From the NCBI GenBank assembly GCA_022605955.1, contig JAKCOZ010000001.1, positions 103,138,211 to 103,202,210 on the forward strand: a stretch of 64,000 nucleotides of DNA, in the 5' to 3' direction. The DNA comes from Rallus limicola (Eukaryota; Chordata; Aves; Gruiformes; Rallidae). The translations under genes were made by a program, and so were the position numbers. The notes below the pieces were generated by a model that made no database searches, was not told the origin of the DNA, and worked only from the letters and a program-made list of their open reading frames with translations. Positions 1 through 10,825 of the stretch are shown one piece after another; the first letter of the stretch is position 1, and every line of letters begins with the position of its first letter.

Positions 1-544
1 GAAACCTTTTAATAGAAACAGTAAGATAAAGAAAATAAAAATAAGAAAATCACAAAAGAAAAACACCAGCTCAAATTTTCTCACAATGTTTGGTTGTTCT
101 TAGGCCTCTTCCTTAGAGATGACTCAGTTCAAAGTAAATTGCTTATCACTTTGCTTAGTGAGTTTCTCCTGGTACTTCTGGTGTAACCAACTTCAGCAGG
201 TCCACAGAAAATGACATTTTTTTTCTACTGACAACTCTCAGTAGCTAAACTGCATGTAGAGTAACCCTATCAGAATTAAAATTAAAGTGCATAATGTTTG
301 AATAACCCAAATGTTAAATAAATCCTATCCCAAATGCCCATTTGTGGATTTCTGCTCTTTATTTGAAACAAGTATTCCTTAAATAAAACACTTCAAACTG
401 TTGGCTTCATTTACATCTTTTGAAAATTAGTTCTATTACTTAATTATATATTGGAAAGAAATATAATCTTGCCTCTAAGTTTTAAGAGTTCCTGAGAAGT
501 CATTTAAAGTTTCAATTTCTTCACAGATTAAAAAAAAGGTTATT
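1..544. other. gene-free AT-rich stretch
   Basis: No coding exon, RNA gene or recognisable repeat is visible. The stretch is AT-rich with short A- and T-runs. Confidence 0.6.
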
Positions 545-632
545 CACAGAATTGTAGGGATTGGAAGGGACCTCCAGAGATCATCGAGTCCAACCCCCCT
601 GCCAAAGCAGGTTCCCTAGAACACTGTATAAA
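545..632 (-). mobile_element. CR1 LINE 3'-end fragment
   Basis: Read on the - strand, this is the conserved CR1 3' untranslated segment. The + strand shows the complement of the usual GATGATCT / GGTCCCTTCCAACC block (ggaagggacctccagagatc, then gagtccaacccccctgcc). Only the last 90 bp or so remain and the terminal octamer repeat is eroded. Confidence 0.8.
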
Positions 633-1205
633 TCAGTTCATGCAATGCAGTTTTCAGTATTCACTGCTTCAACAGCTCCAATTTTTATTCTCACTCTTCC
701 CTTCTCTAGAATCCTAATCTATTATCCAGAAAGTCAGTCATTCCTTGGCTTCAACAGCTTTCCATCACCCATTTATAAGCTTCTCTACAAAACCAATACA
801 CAATAAATATTATTATATATGCATTAAATATATACATATACACTATCAGGTAACATCTATTATGTACATACAATGCCATTATAAATACATGTATGCTTGT
901 ATCCATCATCACCAATATATAAAGTAGCATTCTAATATTTCCAATTTTATTTTCTCTCTTATTCCAACCTAAGCTCTTCCTATGGTATCTCTTGCACTTG
1001 CTAAACAGAGTTTCACTGATTTTCCATGACAGTGATTGATCTTCTGAAACGTGACAACGAATTCACTCCGAAATCTATAGGGGCCATTGTAATTGTTCTG
1101 TCCGGTTCTTCTACCTTCTGTTTATGAGCACTAGAGTGGCTGTGACTCTGCTTAAGTCAGTAAAGTTACAATAATTTAAAACAGGTAAAGATTTAAAGAA
1201 TTTTT
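633..1205. other. gene-free AT-rich stretch
   Basis: No gene seen. It contains a purely AT-rich low-complexity patch around 805-865 made of ATA and TATA runs. Confidence 0.6.
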
Positions 1206-2907
1206 AAAGAAGCAGTTAGGCAGAAACATCTGGAGGCCTGCCTGGAAAAACAAGGAGGTCCTGGGCAAACTCAAACACAAATTGGAAGCCTACAGGGGGT
1301 GGAAGCAAGGACAGGTAGCATAGGAGAGATATACAGAAACTGCCTGAGGAGCCAGGGGTAAGGGTAGGAAAGCTAAAGCCCTGATAGAATGAAATGGCCA
1401 GGGAAATCAAGGACAAAATGCTTCTACAGGTACATCAGTGATAAAAGAAAGATGAAGGAAAATGTGGGCCTCCTCCAGAATGAAATGGGAGACTTGGTTA
1501 AGCAGGGTATGGAGAAGGCTGAGGTACTTGGTAACTTTTTTGCCTCAGCCTTCACCACCAAGGGCTGTAACCACACTGCAGCAAAGGCAGGAACTGGGAG
1601 TATGAAGAGCCACCCACTGTAGGTGAAGATCAGGTTCAAGAATATCTAAGAAACCTGAAGATGCAAAAGTCCACGAGGCCTGGTGAGATGTAGCTGCAGG
1701 TCCTGAGGCAACTAGTGGGTCAAGTTGTTAAGCCCCTCTCCATCATATTTCAGAAGTCATGGCAACCTGGTGAAGTTTTCACTGACTGGAAAAGGGGAAA
1801 CAAACCCCCTGTTTCTAAAACAGGGATAAAAGGAATACCCAGGTAACTGCAAGATGGTCAGTCTCACCTATGTACCTAGAAAGATCATGGCACAGATTCT
1901 CCTGGAAACTTTGCTCAGGCACATGGAAAATAAGGAAGTGACTGGTGACAACACCAACATGGCTTCACCAAGGGCAAATCATGCCTAACAAATTTGGTGT
2001 CATTCTACGCTGGGGTTACAGTGCTGGTGGGTAAGAGAAGAGTGATAGATGTCATCTGCCTGGTGTTGTGCAAAGCTTTTGATGCTGTCCTGCACAACAT
2101 CCTTGTCTCTAAATTCAAGAGACATGGATTCAACAGATGGACCATTCAGTAGAAAAGGAGCTGGTTCAATGGTCACACTCAAGAGAATCAAGGGCTTGAT
2201 GCCCAAGTGGAGACCAGCAATTAGCAGCACTCCTCAGGGACTGGCGCTGTTCAACATCTTTGTCAGACACAGGGACAGTAGGATAGAGTGCACCTTCAGC
2301 AAGTCTGCCAGTGACACCAAGCTGTGTGATGCAGTCGATCTGCAGGAAGGAAGACATCCAGACAGACTCTGACAGGCTTGAGAGGTGAGCCCATGCAAAC
2401 AGCATGAAGTTCAACAAAGCCAAGTGCAAGGTCTGGCACATGGGGCAGGGCAATTCCAAGCACAACTCCAGGCTGAGCAGAGAGTGGATTGAGAGCAGCC
2501 ATGAGAGATAAGGATTTGGGGAGTTGGGCAATGAAAAGCTCAACATCCTCCAACAATGTGTGCTTGCAGCCCAGAAAGCCAGCTGTATCTTTGGCTGCAT
2601 CAAAACCAATGAGACCAGCAGATTGAGGGAAGTGATTCTGATCCTCTGCTCTCCTCTAGTGAGACCCCACCTGGAGTGCTGCATCCAGCTCTGGGGTCCC
2701 CAACAAAAGAAGGACATGGAGATGTTTGAGCAAGGCCAGAGGCCACAAAGATGATCTGATTTGGGATTCCCTGGCAGTGTTCAAGGCTAGGTTGTATAGG
2801 GCTTTAGGCAGCCTGGTCTAGTGGAGGGTGTCCCTGCCCATGGCAGGGGGGTTGGAACTAAATGGGCCTTGAAGTCCAACCCAAACCATTCTGTGATTCT
2901 ATGATTT
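1206..2907 (+). mobile_element. CR1 LINE, ORF2 remnant plus 3' UTR, broken
   Basis: This is the longest CR1 copy here, about 1.7 kb. It covers the region before the reverse transcriptase (around 1380-1560), much of the RT domain and the 3' UTR. In pieces of frame one can read the RT stretch [18 protein letters not shown] near 2075-2125. The catalytic FADDTKL motif appears as SASDTKL near 2304-2325, so an aspartate is lost. Stops and frameshifts interrupt every frame, so it cannot make a working protein. The 3' end closes with CTGTGATTCTATGATT near 2890-2907. The 5' end is truncated, as is usual for CR1. The ORFs read on either strand here are by-products of the element. Confidence 0.85.
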
Positions 2908-3771
2908 AGTCTGATGTATTTATACCTACTCAGATGCCTACAATAAAATTAGTGTTTATTATACTTTTCTCTAAAACTAATTTAAATACCCAAACTGCTG
3001 CTTCTTTACAGAGTGTCAGCATTCTTTCAAATAATTTGAGCAATTTATCAACCTGTTTTGATCCTGGAAATTGAGAACATGTTCTATCAAAAAAGGTGAC
3101 AAAAAAAATCAGCAACCAAGGAGCTTTCTATAAGAGATGCAGGAAAACCTGTCCTTCTTGGGATAACTTCTGAATTTATTCAGTAACTTCAGCTTAGCTG
3201 TTCAGTAATTTCAGTTTCATTCTAGTTCCAGTGGACTGACACATATAGAAAATATCCATTATCCATCTAATAAAAATGCCAGTTCAGCCAAAATTCTGAA
3301 ATTGGAGACACTTTTCATCCTTTTTAGAAAGTGTTTGCTGAGCATGTATCCTAGAAGACTTTTTTCTATTGTATACAGCCTTGGGAGAAATGCCTTTCTA
3401 GCCAGTATGTTTTTCTTCCATGTCACATTGCTCCCTGCAGAAATAGACATTTCATTAACAATGTCATTAAAAAGCCAATAAAAGTCTCTGTATCATGTAC
3501 ATACACACCCAAAACAGCTATTTCTCTGCTAAGTTTCTTGCTATGACCAGTAAGGTCACAGGCCTGCAGAGCCTGACTGCATTACGATTTTGCTATTTGT
3601 AAGAGACTCCAGATCAGCCCCTTACATCTTCCTGCAGGTGACGGTTCTGGCACATGGGACACAGCTACATTTTAGACTGTCATGGGTACTGATGACAGAC
3701 TAACCCACTGATTAATATATGTTGGTTTTAACCATTTTAAAAAGGACTCCTGATTTTTTGTAATTGTCAAA
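2908..3771. other. gene-free stretch
   Basis: AT-rich unique-looking sequence. I see no exon with homology, RNA gene or recognisable repeat. Confidence 0.55.
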
Positions 3772-4071
3772 ATTACTTGTCAGGACAAGGGGGAATGGAT
3801 TAAAACTAAAGGAGGGAAGGTTTAAATTAGATATTAGGGGGACGTTTTTTACAGAGAGAGTGGTGAGGTGCAGGGACAGGCTGCCCAGAGAGGTGGTGGA
3901 TGCCCCATTCCTGGAGGTGTTCAAGACCAGGGTGGATGGGGCCCTGGGCAGCCTTCTGTAGATCCAGGCCAGGAGGTTGGTGGCCCTGCCTGTGGCAGGG
4001 GGTGTTGGAGCTCTATGATCACTGGGGTGTCTTCCAACCCAGACCATTCTAGGATTCTATGATTCTATGAC
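3772..4071 (+). mobile_element. CR1 LINE 3'-end fragment
   Basis: It includes the typical end of ORF2 (GCTGCCCAGAGAGGTGGTGG, then a segment encoding FLEVFKTRVDGALGSLL) and the 3' UTR. It ends with GGATTCTATGATTCTATGA at about 4052-4071. Confidence 0.88.
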
Positions 4072-5949
4072 TGCACATCATTTCCTGTCTTCCCTCTTTT
4101 CCTCTGACTCCTCCATTCAAAGTCTCAGGAGATAAGAAAGCACACTCAAAACTAGCAGTCATGGCAGACACTTCTCTTCACTGTTTGGGCAGGCAGGAAG
4201 TAAGGGGCTTTCTCATCTTGCTGATTTTTCAGAAACCAATGCAATAAATTATCTTTTAGCCTTATTTATCTCTAAAAATTGTCAGTTTAAAATGGCAAGA
4301 AAAAGCAGAAATGCCTTGAAAATAGCTGAAGAAGCCAATCTCCTGCAAGGACATTCTTGTAGGTTCTTGGAGAAAACAGACGTCATTCCTACCCACTGAA
4401 GGAAGCCATGTTGGCAGCCCAGTTATAAAAGGAAGCTCTGCCATGACTCTGCTGCTTGAGGGAGGTGCTGGGTTTTAAGAGATAAATGCAAACCAAAGGA
4501 CTTGATAATTTTTGACTGAAAAACACCAATTCCATTGTTTTGCACCAGCAGCAGGTTTTTCCTGGGTTTCTGGCCTACATCCAGTTAAAACAGCTCTATA
4601 TGACTACTTACCTAAACGTCCTCTTTCTGCTCAGTTGATTATGTCATTATTCATTTTCTCTCCTGAAGTGCTGAAATACTTTTGTACACTATTAAAAAGT
4701 CCCTTGCCTTCTCCCCAAGGTGGCTGCATTTCAATGATGAGTGACGTAATTCCTTCAATAGAATAGCCAGTAATTGCTTTGCAAAGTTTATCATGCGCTC
4801 TGGGACATTTTCAGGAAGGGGTATAAACAAGTATCCATCACTCTTACTCTCTAATATGTCATCCCTGGACCTTTCCTCATTAGGTCTAAAAATTCCAGAC
4901 CTGTGATTAAATATTACTGTGCCATGGTGTATTGAAGCAATTTCATGATGTAAGGGCAAGAATTTTCATCAGTCAGTTGGGAAGCAAGGAAGTAAAAGAA
5001 GATTCAATCTATTCACCTTAGGAATATAAAAGAATGAACAGTGTGTAAAAAACAGCATTGACTCATCTGAGAGTATCTGTAGAGAACTGGAAGTTTTATC
5101 AGAGTAGAAACTCCAAGGTTTGGCTTTTCATACAGTAAGGGAACTCAGGAAGATGTAATTAGGAAATGTAACGTTTGGAAAGATAAGTTAATTGTCTAGG
5201 GACTAGAAATGAGTGATGTCCAAGTGTTGTTCACATCAACAGTAGCACAGTTCTTCACTGTCAGGGAGGCAGTAAAAAGCTGATATACTTTTGACTTGGC
5301 TAAGTAATGAGTATGTTACTTCAAGGATGTCAAGGAAAATAACTTCATGTGACTGATCATGAAACAACCTAACATAATTGAACAAAGGATAAACAAAATT
5401 AAGCCTGTAACTAAAACCCACTCTTCTAAAATGAAAAATTTGAATAATTAGAAGATTAATTGAATGAAATAAATCAAAGTATGGAAGATATTTTGGGATG
5501 TGAATGTGAAAGAGGTCTTAATTCAGGTCAAAAGGGGATGAAAATATTTGATTGTGGTTAAAGGTGGAAGTGTAGGAATGAATGCATGCAGGAATAGGCT
5601 TCAAACCTGGTTAACTAACCACCTCAAGTAAGATACTAAGAATACCCAGTGTGAGAAAATGATAGCAAAAAAGACTGATCCATAAAATGTTGTGTGTCTT
5701 AGTAGCAAGAAAATTCAGTGTAAAATAAGAGTTGTTAAAATCAGTTTGAATTACTCTTCGCAAAAATATTAAAAACACTCAGCAAAACCTTTTGTATGTG
5801 TGTTCAAAAAGACAAGGCAGAAAGCATCAGGACCTCTGTACCATTAAGCTGAGGTAACGATTAAAAACAACAGATGGATCATGATTTTGGCCACGATGGC
5901 AGAGGCAGTACATCTTGCTGCATTACTTCAGTGTCTGTTCTCCATTTTT
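4072..5949. other. gene-free stretch
   Basis: AT-rich sequence with no recognisable gene or repeat. A 102-codon open frame on the - strand at 4651-4959 resembles no family I know and has no splice or promoter context. I treat it as chance. Confidence 0.55.
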
Positions 5950-7002
5950 AAACAAGAAAAATTAAGCACGGTGAATCTACTCCGACTCTCACGCAGCTTT
6001 TGATGCGATGCTACGTGGAAAAGTATGAACTAAGCTGGAGATGATGGAATTGGCAGAGAAACACGAGACGAACAAGAAACTGCATAAAGGTCAGGTAGTC
6101 ATACATCATACTGAAAAGGAATAGTATCAGGTTAAAAGTAAGTTGCTTTGGTGAGTTCCTGACAGATCAGTCTTGGGGCTGATCGTACTTAAGTGTTTTT
6201 ATAAATATCCCTGACTCCACTCTGATGACAACATGAAGTCAGGAGACATCACACAGGGGGGAACAATGACCAGAAGATGAGTAACAGGCATGAAAAGTGT
6301 CTAGTAAAAACAGTAAAATGCTACAGAATTCTCACTTTATAGTCAGTTATTTGGAAACCTCTGAGGAAAAAATGAGGAAATACTGCTGATCACTGAATGG
6401 TAAGAAACCACTTTTGCAGGGAAAAGGCAAACATGATCCTGGGATGTACCAGGGAAGTTCCATGGGAGATAATGAAGCCAGTAAATTCTGCAAAGCGTCA
6501 GTAAGGTGTTACCTGGAGTATTTTGTACAAGTCACATTCAGGGTGAAGTCAGACTTCAATCCATATGCAGAAAGTCTAAAGCAGTAGTAAGAGAAATGAA
6601 AAGCGCGTCTTGTGACAGGAAACTTTTAAAGGCACGTCTTATTTACTCAGACAAAACAAAGGCTGATGAGAACCTTCCTTTGTCTACAAAGCCATCAAGC
6701 AAAGACTATGAAAGAACTGCCTAAGCTTGGGTGTTGGTCTCTTCACCCAAGCGACAGGTGATAGGATGAGGGGGAATGACCTCACGCTGCACCAAGGCAG
6801 GTTCAGATTAGGCATCAGGAAAAAGTTCTTCACTGAAAGGGTTATTGGGCATTGGAACAGGCTGCCCAGGGAGGGGGTTGAGAAATTGACCCTGGATGTA
6901 TTTATAAGACGGGTAAATTAGGTGCTCAGGGATATGGTTTAGTAGAGGACAGGTAGGGTTGGACTGAAAGGTCTTTTCCAACCTAGTGATTCTGTGATTC
7001 TG
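5950..7002 (+). mobile_element. old CR1 LINE, degenerate ORF2 plus 3' UTR
   Basis: A heavily decayed CR1. Recognisable landmarks in order: an RT-like CAGCTTTTGATGC near 5995; a diverged version of the 'ggggctgatc ... tttataaatatccctgac' block near 6175-6215; ATCCTGGGATGTACCAGGGA near 6433-6453; and ACCTGGAGTATTTTGTACA near 6510-6530. From about 6722 the 3' part is well preserved (AACAGGCTGCCCAGGGAGGG, then GGATATGGTTTAGTAGAG) and ends in GTGATTCTGTGATTCTG at 7002. The 5' limit is approximate. Confidence 0.75.
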
Positions 7003-9384
7003 CTTACGTACTTGCCAGAAGAATAAGTGAGTATAAAACCTAACACCACTGCATTTAGACTGGGAATTGCAAAGTTTTTAACTATGAGAGCACTGAGTGC
7101 TGTAATAGCTTTTCATCAGATATATTGAAACCTAGCTACTCTCAGGAAGTCACTTGCTCATTTTACGATGGAGATTATACGAAGTGGCTGCCTGATGGAC
7201 TACATTGGTAAAGAGATTTCTTCCAGACTTCTCCTAGCAGCTCTGTCCTTGCAGTGAGACTGCTGGCTCCACTTCCTCAGGTACACCGAAACAGGAGTAT
7301 TCATGGGCCCAGCACAAGCCTACGTCTCTTCCGGTACGCGGAGGGCCAGACACAGCCGTGAGATGTTGGAGAGGCTTACGGTGGCTGACAGGCAGCTATG
7401 AAGTTATGGGTTAAGCATCACTGTATGAGACCAATGACTCTGAATTCCAAATGGGATAGAGCCATACAGCTTAGTTAGTGTAAACAAATGGTTATGATTC
7501 CTGTCAAGAACAATTTTTCATCTCCATAAAGCCTAGTTTAATAATATGGCACAGGCACCATTGAAAATGGGAATATAGGCTTTCCAACAATTTCCCAAAA
7601 TTGAAATACAATCTGTTTTGGCAAAAACAGTACAGTTGTCTACCAAGAAAAACATTTTAGGTAGTTATATAAGCAATAAAAATAAATGTTTTATAAAATT
7701 CACCCAGAAGGACTTATAAGTATTAAAAAAAACAATAATAATTAACCAGATTTCATGAATTATAAACCAGCCAAAAATAACAACCAGTACAGCTGAAGAT
7801 GGTGAAGTCATTTCTTCTACCACACTCTAAAGCCCGACCACCTGTAGAGATTAAAAAAATACATCCAAAGAATTGATTTTCCTAATATGGACACAGAGCA
7901 GAATTCTATTTCTTAACATTACTTCATTTTGCCAAAGTTATGGAATTTTATACAGACTTAATATGTTTTACAAGCACTCATTCCTTTGGCACAGAAGCAA
8001 ATCACTGGGAAGACGGATGAAATGAAGGACTATCTACTGGGTTTCCTTTTGCATTAAAAAACCGGCATCGTCTCCAGCCAGGCTTCTGCTCACTACTGCC
8101 CCCTGAGGCAGCCTATCTTGCTCTGCTGATGATGGAGGCAATTCAGGAAGAGCAGACATTGTTACCCTTTGTCAGGCACCAGCATTATGACTCAAAAGTG
8201 ATAATCTCACTTTGCATTAGCCAAGGGATTTCCAGTGGAAAAAAACAAGCCAAACCTTAGTATTTTCTCTCAGGCTAAGATTTCATTTAGTTTGTATGCA
8301 GACACCATGTTGAAAGACAGAATAACTCCTATCATAACAGGGTCAGGAAAGAGGACGATAAGGACATAAATTAGGAAGTTAACAGTGGTTAATTTTGTTG
8401 GTAAAACAAAGGTCAAGATGGGTTATGAAAACACTTAATATGGAGGAATAAATTAAAAGAAAGTAACTTCTTAAATTAAAAGGTAATACTAGTACAAGAT
8501 CAGGACCATGAATAAATTTAGTCTGGAAATTGAATTTTTCTAAACTTCTGAGTTTCTAGAATCACATGCTAGACAGTGGAGCAAGGAAACGAAACTGTTT
8601 CAAGATAAAGTTTGGTGGCTTTGCTCTTGTTGTCCTTGAGCTAAAATCTCCTCTTTGGATCTCTAGACATCCAATCGCATTGACTTAGCCCAAAAAGTTT
8701 GGACGTAAAGGACACGCTTACTACCGGCTGATCAAAAGTTCTGCATGCATTTCTGGTATACTGATCATAGTTCTCCATAGCCTCTGTTGGCAGCTTGAAA
8801 AGACCACAGATAAAGGCAGCTGTGAGGCAGGATGCACTAACACTGAATTTTCAGCTAGGTTTTCCTGACTCAGCTGGCTGCGTCAGGTAACACCAGTCAC
8901 CACATCTGCGGTGGGAATGGAATTGTCCTTGCTGTAAGGTCAGCATTTGCTGACCTTGTCTCCAGTGTGCAGGCATAGTCCTCTCTTTAAGAATTTACCC
9001 AAACTAGATTCTTGTTACTGGAATGGCTAAGTAATACTGATGGCATTTTTTTCTCCTCTCATGGTCAGGTGGAATAGATGTTCTGTGAACTTTCAGGATA
9101 AAGTTTCTATTTCACAGCTCCCTGCAACCCAAGGTAAAGGGTGAAACACCTCCCCCTCCTCCCTGAAGTAGTATCTCCCTTTCTGTGTTTCCTACACTCC
9201 GAGGCAAAGCTGGCTGGCAGTGGATACCATATTAAGCAGAGTAAACCTAGCTTCACAGCGAGTTAGCTGCGTTTGTGAACTACGAGCTGCTCAGAAAACA
9301 AGTTGTTCTTCTGTAGGAATGGAAGACACCCTTTGGTTTACAGATGCCATTTACAGTTGCAAATGAAAAATGGAAATTGGTTAT
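7003..9384. other. gene-free stretch
   Basis: 2.4 kb with no recognisable exon or repeat. Some parts could be conserved noncoding DNA, but one sequence alone cannot show this. Confidence 0.5.
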
Positions 9385-9481
9385 CTGGCCTAGCAGAGGG
9401 TGTCCCTACCCATGGCAGGGACTTGGAACTAGACAGGCTTTGAGGTCCCTTCCAAACCAAACTGTTCCATGAATCTGTGAT
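9385..9481 (+). mobile_element. CR1 LINE 3'-end fragment
   Basis: About 100 bp of CR1 3' UTR: CTGGCCTAGCAGAGGGTGTC, then TTTGAGGTCCCTTCCAAACC, with a mutated terminal repeat (CATGAATCTGTGA). Only the tail remains. Confidence 0.8.
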
Positions 9482-10030
9482 CTTTCCCTAGTGTCGGAGT
9501 CAAAACTGGAGGCTAGCGAACAAGACACGCCCCAACCCTTAAATGTACTTCAGGCAACAAAGATTAATCTATTGGATTAGTCATGTTTTGGCTTTTTCTT
9601 TCTTTTCCAAAAGCTGATGTTCTTTGTGACGGTTATAAAAATAACATTTTCAGATCCTTGTCTGCTTATTATCATCATCCATTTCCTTCACTGACCTAGA
9701 CATTTACCTCACTCTCAGAATTTCAGTGTTCAGTGTATTAACAATTGAACAGAGATGTTTCATGGGAATCGGAGCTCACAGCCCCCTCTCTCCTGCTTTT
9801 GATCAAACCTGTTTGTTCATTTCTGTGCCATTATGCCCAGCAAGTCATTAACTGAATGATTCCCAGGAACTTCCCCTGAACTCTCAGTTCTGCAGTCTCG
9901 CCTTCACCCAAATTCCAGAGCTGACAGGGCTGGCCCTACAGAGCTGCCAAGCACCACTGGCCAAGAACCCCAGTTTATACCCGTTCCCCAGTAAGGGAGG
10001 AGCCAGGAGCCCCTTTTAGGCACCATTTTG
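9482..10030. other. gene-free spacer before the N6AMT1 promoter
   Basis: No recognisable feature. GC content rises towards the end. Confidence 0.5.
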
Positions 10031-10258
10031 GCACAAAGCTGTGCCAGGGCAGGGTCAGATTAGATGTTAGGAAAAAAATTTTCACTGAAAGAGTTGTGAG
10101 GGCCTGGAAGGGGTTGAGTCACCTTCCCTGGATGTGTTTTAAAAAAGGGTAGATGAAGTACTTAGGGATATGGTTTAGCACAGGGCAGGAACAGTTGGAC
10201 TCGATGATCTTAAAGGTTCTTAAAAGATCTTAAAGCATCCAACCTTGTGATTCTGTAA
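10031..10258 (+). mobile_element. CR1 LINE 3'-end fragment at the edge of a CpG island
   Basis: It carries CAGGGTCAGATTAGATGTTA, then GATATGGTTTAGCACAGGGC, and ends with TTGTGATTCTGTAAC. It shares a subfamily signature with the copies ending at 7002 and 28047. Its tail holds a local duplication of the GATCTTAAAG motif. Its 3' end directly abuts the GC-rich N6AMT1 promoter. Confidence 0.85.
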
Positions 10259-10277
10259 CTCAAGGCCTTGCCCCGCG

Positions 10278-10287
10278 CACTTCCGGG
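10278..10287 (-). promoter_or_regulatory. ETS/GABP-type site CACTTCCGGG
   Basis: The + strand reads CACTTCCGGG, the complement of the classic CCCGGAAGTG ETS-family site. The same decamer occurs at 51374 in the LTN1 island. Binding is inferred from the motif only. Confidence 0.45.
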
Positions 10288-10718
10288 TGCAGCTGCGGCA
10301 CAGAAGCACCATCAGCGCCCCTTCCCCTGGCGGAGTCCCTCGTGCTGGGGTAACAGCCCTCGTGGGAAGCTGACGCACAGCTGATGGGCGAGGGCAGCGG
10401 GCGCCCCTCGCGTCCCTCTTCGCGGGCGGACAGGTCACCGGCTGCGGGGATCGCTCTGCGTGCGCGTGCCCGCCCTTCCCTGCGAGGGAAGGTTTGTAGC
10501 ACCGGTCAGTTAACCCAGCGCGCCGAAGCCTGGCGTGGCAGCGCCGCCGCAAGCGGCACCTCTCACCGGGAGCTGGCGCTGGGGCACCGCCACCGCCAAA
10601 CTGCACGCCGCGTGGCGACCGGCCGCCCGGCTCGCGCTAGGGGCGGGGCCCAGCCGGCGCCCTCCCACTGGCGCCGTCGGTGGTACGCGTGCCCCGCTGC
10701 GCCCCTGCCTTCCTTTCG

Positions 10719-10726
10719 TGACGTCA
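10719..10726. promoter_or_regulatory. N6AMT1: palindromic CRE (TGACGTCA)
   Basis: A perfect TGACGTCA palindrome lies 100 bp upstream of the N6AMT1 start codon, inside the CpG island. This is the full CREB/ATF consensus at a position usual for functional CREs. Use is inferred. Confidence 0.6.
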
Positions 10727-10797
10727 ACGCGGCGCGCAGAAGCTTTTGCCCGTCCCCTTTCCCCCTGACGCGCCGGCCGGGGCGGGTGGATATGCAG

Positions 10798-10807
10798 GCG
10801 CATGCGC
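10798..10807. promoter_or_regulatory. N6AMT1: palindromic NRF1-type site (GCGCATGCGC)
   Basis: A perfect GCGCATGCGC palindrome lies 18 bp before the chosen start codon. It matches the NRF1 core found in many housekeeping promoters. The same decamer recurs in the RWDD2B/USP16 island at 55248. Its ATG also forms an in-frame upstream start at 10802. Confidence 0.6.
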
Positions 10808-10825
10808 GCCGCAGGGCAGGAAGGA

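Noticed and set aside
2166..2717. 183-codon - strand frame
   Set aside because: Antisense shadow of the CR1 ORF2 remnant.
4651..4959. 102-codon - strand frame in the gene-free upstream region
   Set aside because: No recognisable domain, promoter or splice context; a length expected by chance in 64 kb.
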